A DNA stretch of 9,091 nt, from the NCBI GenBank assembly GCA_964435595.1, contig CAYSZV010000042.1:1-9091 (forward strand), in the 5' to 3' direction. Shown here piece after piece: positions 6,430 through 9,091 of the stretch (position 1 is the first letter of the stretch; each line of letters begins with the position of its first letter). The notes below the pieces were generated by a model. It was not told where the DNA came from. It ran no database searches and saw only the letters and a program-made list of their open reading frames with translations. Made by a program: the position numbers and the translations under genes. The stretch comes from Izemoplasma sp964435595. Lineage in GTDB: Bacteria > Bacillota_I > Bacilli_A > Izemoplasmatales > Izemoplasmataceae.

Positions 6430-7737
6430 ATGTTACCTACAGTAGCAATTGTTGGTCGCCCAAATGTTGGGAAATCAACGTTATTTAATCGTATCATCGG
6501 TGATCGTTTGAGTATCACAGATGACGAGCCGGGAATTACTAGAGATCGTATCTATAGTAAGGCTGAATGGCTCACAAAACAATTTAATATTATAGACACA
6601 GGTGGCATCGACTTTGTTGATGCTCCTTTTATCCATGAAATAAAGGGTCAAGCTGAAATTGCAATCGATGAAGCAGACTTAATCATCTTTGTTTGTGACA
6701 TAAGAACAGGGATTACTGATGAAGATTCATTTATAGCTCGTATGCTTTATAAAGCGAATAAGCCAGTAGTTCTTGCAGTCAATAAAGCGGATGATGTTAG
6801 TTTAACTGATACAATGTATGAGTTTTATGCTTTGGGACTTGGAGATCCAATTCCTGTAAGTAGTCAACATGGTGTTGGTATTGGTGACTTGTTAGATGAT
6901 ATCATTAAAAAGCTTCCTGAAATAAATGATGTTGTCTATGAAGAATCTAGAATCAAATTATGCTTAATTGGACGCCCAAATGTTGGAAAATCATCTCTTA
7001 CAAATGCACTTCTTGGAGAAGACAGAGTTATCGTATCAGAGATTGAAGGAACAACGAGAGATAGTATTGATAGTATGTTTACATATAGTGAACAAGATTA
7101 TGTTGTAATTGATACTGCGGGACTAAGAAAACGCGGAAAAGTATATGAGAATGCTGAAAAATATTCTGTCTTACGAGCGTTACAAGCAATTGATCGTTCT
7201 GATATTTGTCTTGTATTAATCGATGCGGAAACTGGAATTCGAGAGCAAGATAAAAAAATTGCTGGTTACGCGATTGATGCTGGAAAATCTATTATGATTG
7301 TTGTAAATAAGTGGGACACAATAGATAAAGATACCAATACAATGAACAAATGGGAAAAAGAAATTCGTGCTCATTTTCAATTTATTACCTATGCACCAAT
7401 TATTTTTCTTAGTGCAAAAACAAAACAAAGAATCAAAACACTATTCCCTGAAATCAATAGAATCTACCATAACTTTACAAGAAGAGTACAAACAAGTGTC
7501 TTAAATGACGTTATCTTAGATGCGTTTTACATCAATCCTCCAAAAATACACAATGGAGAAAAAGTCAAAGTATTTTATGCAACACAAGTAAATACGAAGC
7601 CACCAACATTTGTACTATTTGTAAATGATGAAAATTGTATGCACTTTAGTTACCAACGTTATTTACAAAATCGACTTCGTGAAAGTTTTGATTTAGAAGG
7701 AACACCGATTAGAATTCTATTAAGAAAGCGTGATTAA
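6430..7737 (+). CDS. der: Ribosome biogenesis GTPase Der (EngA)
   Basis: A 435-residue protein with two tandem GTPase domains and a C-terminal KH-like domain, the unique arrangement of Der, which acts in late 50S subunit assembly. GTPase 1 shows GRPNVGKST (9-17), the TR of GITRDR, DTGG (56-59) and NKAD (118-121). GTPase 2 shows GRPNVGKSS (181-189), EGTTRD, DTAG (228-231) and NKWD (293-296). The KH-like domain (about 350-435) has KVFYATQVNTKPPTFVLFVND and the ending EGTPIRILLRKR. Length and motifs are complete. The start is ATG with AGGGTGG immediately upstream. It lies within the cmk-rpsA-der-gpsA cluster, 9 nt after rpsA and one base before gpsA. Confidence 0.98.
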   Translation: MLPTVAIVGRPNVGKSTLFNRIIGDRLSITDDEPGITRDRIYSKAEWLTKQFNIIDTGGIDFVDAPFIHEIKGQAEIAIDEADLIIFVCDIRTGITDEDSFIARMLYKANKPVVLAVNKADDVSLTDTMYEFYALGLGDPIPVSSQHGVGIGDLLDDIIKKLPEINDVVYEESRIKLCLIGRPNVGKSSLTNALLGEDRVIVSEIEGTTRDSIDSMFTYSEQDYVVIDTAGLRKRGKVYENAEKYSVLRALQAIDRSDICLVLIDAETGIREQDKKIAGYAIDAGKSIMIVVNKWDTIDKDTNTMNKWEKEIRAHFQFITYAPIIFLSAKTKQRIKTLFPEINRIYHNFTRRVQTSVLNDVILDAFYINPPKIHNGEKVKVFYATQVNTKPPTFVLFVNDENCMHFSYQRYLQNRLRESFDLEGTPIRILLRKRD

Positions 7738-7738
7738 A

Positions 7739-8731
7739 ATGAAAATTTCTGTTATTGGGGGAGGATCATGGGGTCTAGCACTTTCAAAAGTACTGAGTGA
7801 TAACGGTCATAATGTACTGGTGTATGACTTAAGTCAAAAAACTGTTGATAAGATTAACAACTTACATATTTGTTGGCAATTAGATGAAAGTATACCATCT
7901 AATATCATAGCAACAACGAATTTAAAGGAAACCGTAGATTTTTCTGATACAATTTTATTCGTAGTACCAACAAAAGTACTTAGAATTGCAATAGAATCAG
8001 TAAAAAAACATCTAAATTCAAAAAAAATATTTATCAATGCTGCAAAAGGGATTGAACCAGAAACTTTTTTGAGAGTTTCAGAAATTTTTGTAGAAATGAT
8101 AGATGAAGAATATTTAGAGGGATTTGTTTCATTAAGTGGTCCTTCACATGCAGAAGAAGTTATAAAAGGACTCACTACAGTAGTCTCTGCAAGTAGTGAA
8201 AATGAAGCACATGCAAAGAGAGTTCAACAAATATTTCACAATGATTCATATTTCCGTGTATATAGTTCAACAGACTTAAAAGGAAGTGAGTTGGGTGGTG
8301 CTCTTAAAAACGTCTTTGCACTTGCTTCTGGATTGATTGCAGGAAAGGGCCTTGGAGACAATGCAAGAGCTGCCTTGATTGCTCGTGGACTAGTAGAAAT
8401 GGAACGTTTCTATATTGCTTACGGGGCTAATCCACGCTCTTTAATGGGTCTAACAGGAATAGGTGACTTAGTTGTAACCTGTACTTCTCCTCACAGTAGG
8501 AATTATCAAGCAGGATACAAAATAGGGCACGGTAAAGACCTAGAAGAAACTTTGGCTTCAATGACAATGGTAGTAGAAGGAATTAGAACATGTGAGGCTG
8601 CATATAAGTATGCAATCGAACATAATTTAAAGGTTCCGATAATTCAGTCAATCTATAATGTGCTGTTTTTGAAAACGGATCCTGAGATCGCAAAGAAAAA
8701 TTTAATGGAAAGAAGAGTCAAATCTGAATAA
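7739..8731 (+). CDS. gpsA: NAD(P)-dependent glycerol-3-phosphate dehydrogenase
   Basis: A 330-residue cytosolic enzyme that reduces dihydroxyacetone phosphate to sn-glycerol 3-phosphate, the backbone precursor of phospholipids. The Rossmann motif VIGGGSWGLAL (5-15), NAAKG (100-104), SGPSHAEEV (133-141), ELGGALKNVFALASG (184-198; Lys190 is the predicted catalytic residue), GDNARAALIARG and the TSPHSRN segment (249-255) identify the family. The ATG at 7739 gives the standard MKISVIGGGSWG beginning; a GTG at 7730 would add three residues and overlap der, and is less likely. A strong Shine-Dalgarno is missing (only AAGAAAG about 9 nt before the ATG), which suggests coupling to translation of der, whose stop codon is one base away. 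The segment after the second strand (40-55) lacks the usual YLPG-like motif. Confidence 0.97.
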   Translation: MKISVIGGGSWGLALSKVLSDNGHNVLVYDLSQKTVDKINNLHICWQLDESIPSNIIATTNLKETVDFSDTILFVVPTKVLRIAIESVKKHLNSKKIFINAAKGIEPETFLRVSEIFVEMIDEEYLEGFVSLSGPSHAEEVIKGLTTVVSASSENEAHAKRVQQIFHNDSYFRVYSSTDLKGSELGGALKNVFALASGLIAGKGLGDNARAALIARGLVEMERFYIAYGANPRSLMGLTGIGDLVVTCTSPHSRNYQAGYKIGHGKDLEETLASMTMVVEGIRTCEAAYKYAIEHNLKVPIIQSIYNVLFLKTDPEIAKKNLMERRVKSE

Positions 8732-8804
8732 AAATGTCCATTAATGAATATACGTTCATAAAAAAAGACATAGAGATAATACCTATGCGAATAATACAAA
8801 ATTG
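8732..8804 (+). other. AT-rich spacer after gpsA with weak stem-loops, no gene
   Basis: No ORF or RNA gene is recognisable. ATGTC (8734-8738) could pair with GACAT (8767-8771) around an inner stem of ATGAAT (8744-8749) with GTTCAT (8754-8759). CATAG (8769-8773) could also pair with CTATG (8783-8787). These stems are short and AT-rich, no T tract follows them, and they are mutually exclusive in part, so they may be chance. Confidence 0.35.
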
Positions 8805-8836
8805 ACCATGAATTTTATCAAGTTCATGGTTTTTTA
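8805..8836 (+). terminator. Rho-independent terminator of the cmk-gpsA cluster
   Basis: ACCATGAATTT (8805-8815) pairs with AAGTTCATGGT (8820-8830) in an 11-bp stem that includes one G-U pair, with loop TATC, directly followed by a run of Ts to 8835. It sits between gpsA and the hup promoter and isolates the two units. Confidence 0.93.
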
Positions 8837-8856
8837 TACGAAAATGTGATTTATGC

Positions 8857-8885
8857 TTGCAATAAAGCCGTTTAGTTGGTATAAT
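8857..8885 (+). promoter_or_regulatory. Strong promoter for the HU gene
   Basis: TTGCAA (8857-8862), a 17-bp spacer and a perfect TATAAT (8880-8885) are joined by an extended TGG element right before the -10 box. Transcription should start near 8892 and give a leader of about 28 nt with a consensus AAGGAGG. Such strength fits an abundant nucleoid protein. Confidence 0.85.
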
Positions 8886-8919
8886 TTGTGTAGAAGTAAA
8901 AAAATAAGGAGGATATACA

Positions 8920-9091
8920 ATGAATAAAACTGAATTAATTGCTAGAATTGCTGAAGTTGCAAACTTAACAAAAAAAGATTCTGAAACAGCTTTAAACGCT
9001 ACATTAGCGGCTGTACAAGAATCATTAGTAGCTGGGGAAAAAGTTGTTTTAACTGGATTTGGAACTTTCGAAGTTAGAAATCGTAAAGCGA
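8920..9091 (+). CDS. hup: HU-family DNA-binding protein, 3' end cut by the window
   Basis: The first 57 residues of a histone-like HU/IHF-family protein, normally about 90 residues long. The start MNKTELIARIAEVANLTKKD, the helical dimerisation part, and GEKVVLTGFGTFEVRNRKA (39-57), which leads into the DNA-binding arm, are diagnostic. HU acts as a dimer that bends DNA nonspecifically and compacts the nucleoid. The ATG has AAGGAGG (8906-8912) with a 7-nt spacer, a near-ideal site, and a strong promoter upstream. The arm and C-terminal helix lie beyond the window, so completeness cannot be judged. Its place after gpsA agrees with the arrangement known in several Bacillota. Confidence 0.96.
   Translation, partial: MNKTELIARIAEVANLTKKDSETALNATLAAVQESLVAGEKVVLTGFGTFEVRNRKA

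Noticed and set aside
6453..6997. Nearly identical DNA stretches encoding GRPNVGKS at about 6453-6477 and 6968-6992
   Set aside because: They encode the P-loops of the two GTPase domains of Der, an ancient internal duplication under strong constraint, not a mobile or regulatory repeat.
8732..8919. Possible riboswitch or small RNA gene between gpsA and hup
   Set aside because: The spacer is accounted for by a terminator and a promoter; no known riboswitch core or conserved structure is recognisable in the rest.

Overview
The window is an AT-rich stretch of chromosome with strong Shine-Dalgarno sites, sigma-A-like promoters of the TTGACA/TATAAT type and the standard genetic code (Trp is TGG, and every complete gene ends in TAA or TAG). 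The gene content and the order rluB-cmk-rpsA-der-gpsA-hup indicate a low-GC Gram-positive bacterium (Bacillota). The protein style would fit an Erysipelotrichia-like or related lineage, but that finer placement is inference only. A run of 15 Ns shows that this is a draft assembly.

Layout. Positions 1-1117 hold the 3' part of a gamma-glutamyltransferase gene (YwrD-like) interrupted by the N run; the apparent frameshift is best explained by a mis-sized assembly gap. A bidirectional terminator separates it from a convergent small membrane-anchored rhodanese gene (1142-1513, minus). That gene is divergent from efp, and the roughly 160-bp space between them carries two back-to-back promoters. efp (1672-2229) and a CNNM/CorC-type membrane protein with CBS domains (2244-3590) look co-transcribed and end at a compact terminator. 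rluB (3628-4332) starts 18 nt beyond that terminator without an obvious promoter of its own. An extended -10 promoter then drives the tight cluster cmk-rpsA-der-gpsA (4391-8731; junctions of -1, 9 and 1 nt). A strong terminator follows, then a strong promoter for an HU gene that runs off the window end.

How the genes fit together. The region is mostly translation and ribosome biogenesis: EF-P relieves polyproline stalling, RluB modifies 23S rRNA, the S1-domain protein binds RNA, and Der matures the 50S subunit. Nucleotide supply (CMK), phospholipid backbone synthesis (GpsA) and nucleoid organisation (HU) are linked in, as is common in Bacillota.

I looked for mobile elements, CRISPR arrays, toxin-antitoxin or defence genes, RNA genes and unexplained ORFs and found none. 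I do not see an undescribed biological system here. The points worth a second look are modest: the collapsed assembly gap in ggt, an S1 protein with an extra (fifth) repeat, a perfect consensus promoter with an almost absent leader, the terminator placed just before rluB, and an ambiguous cmk start codon.
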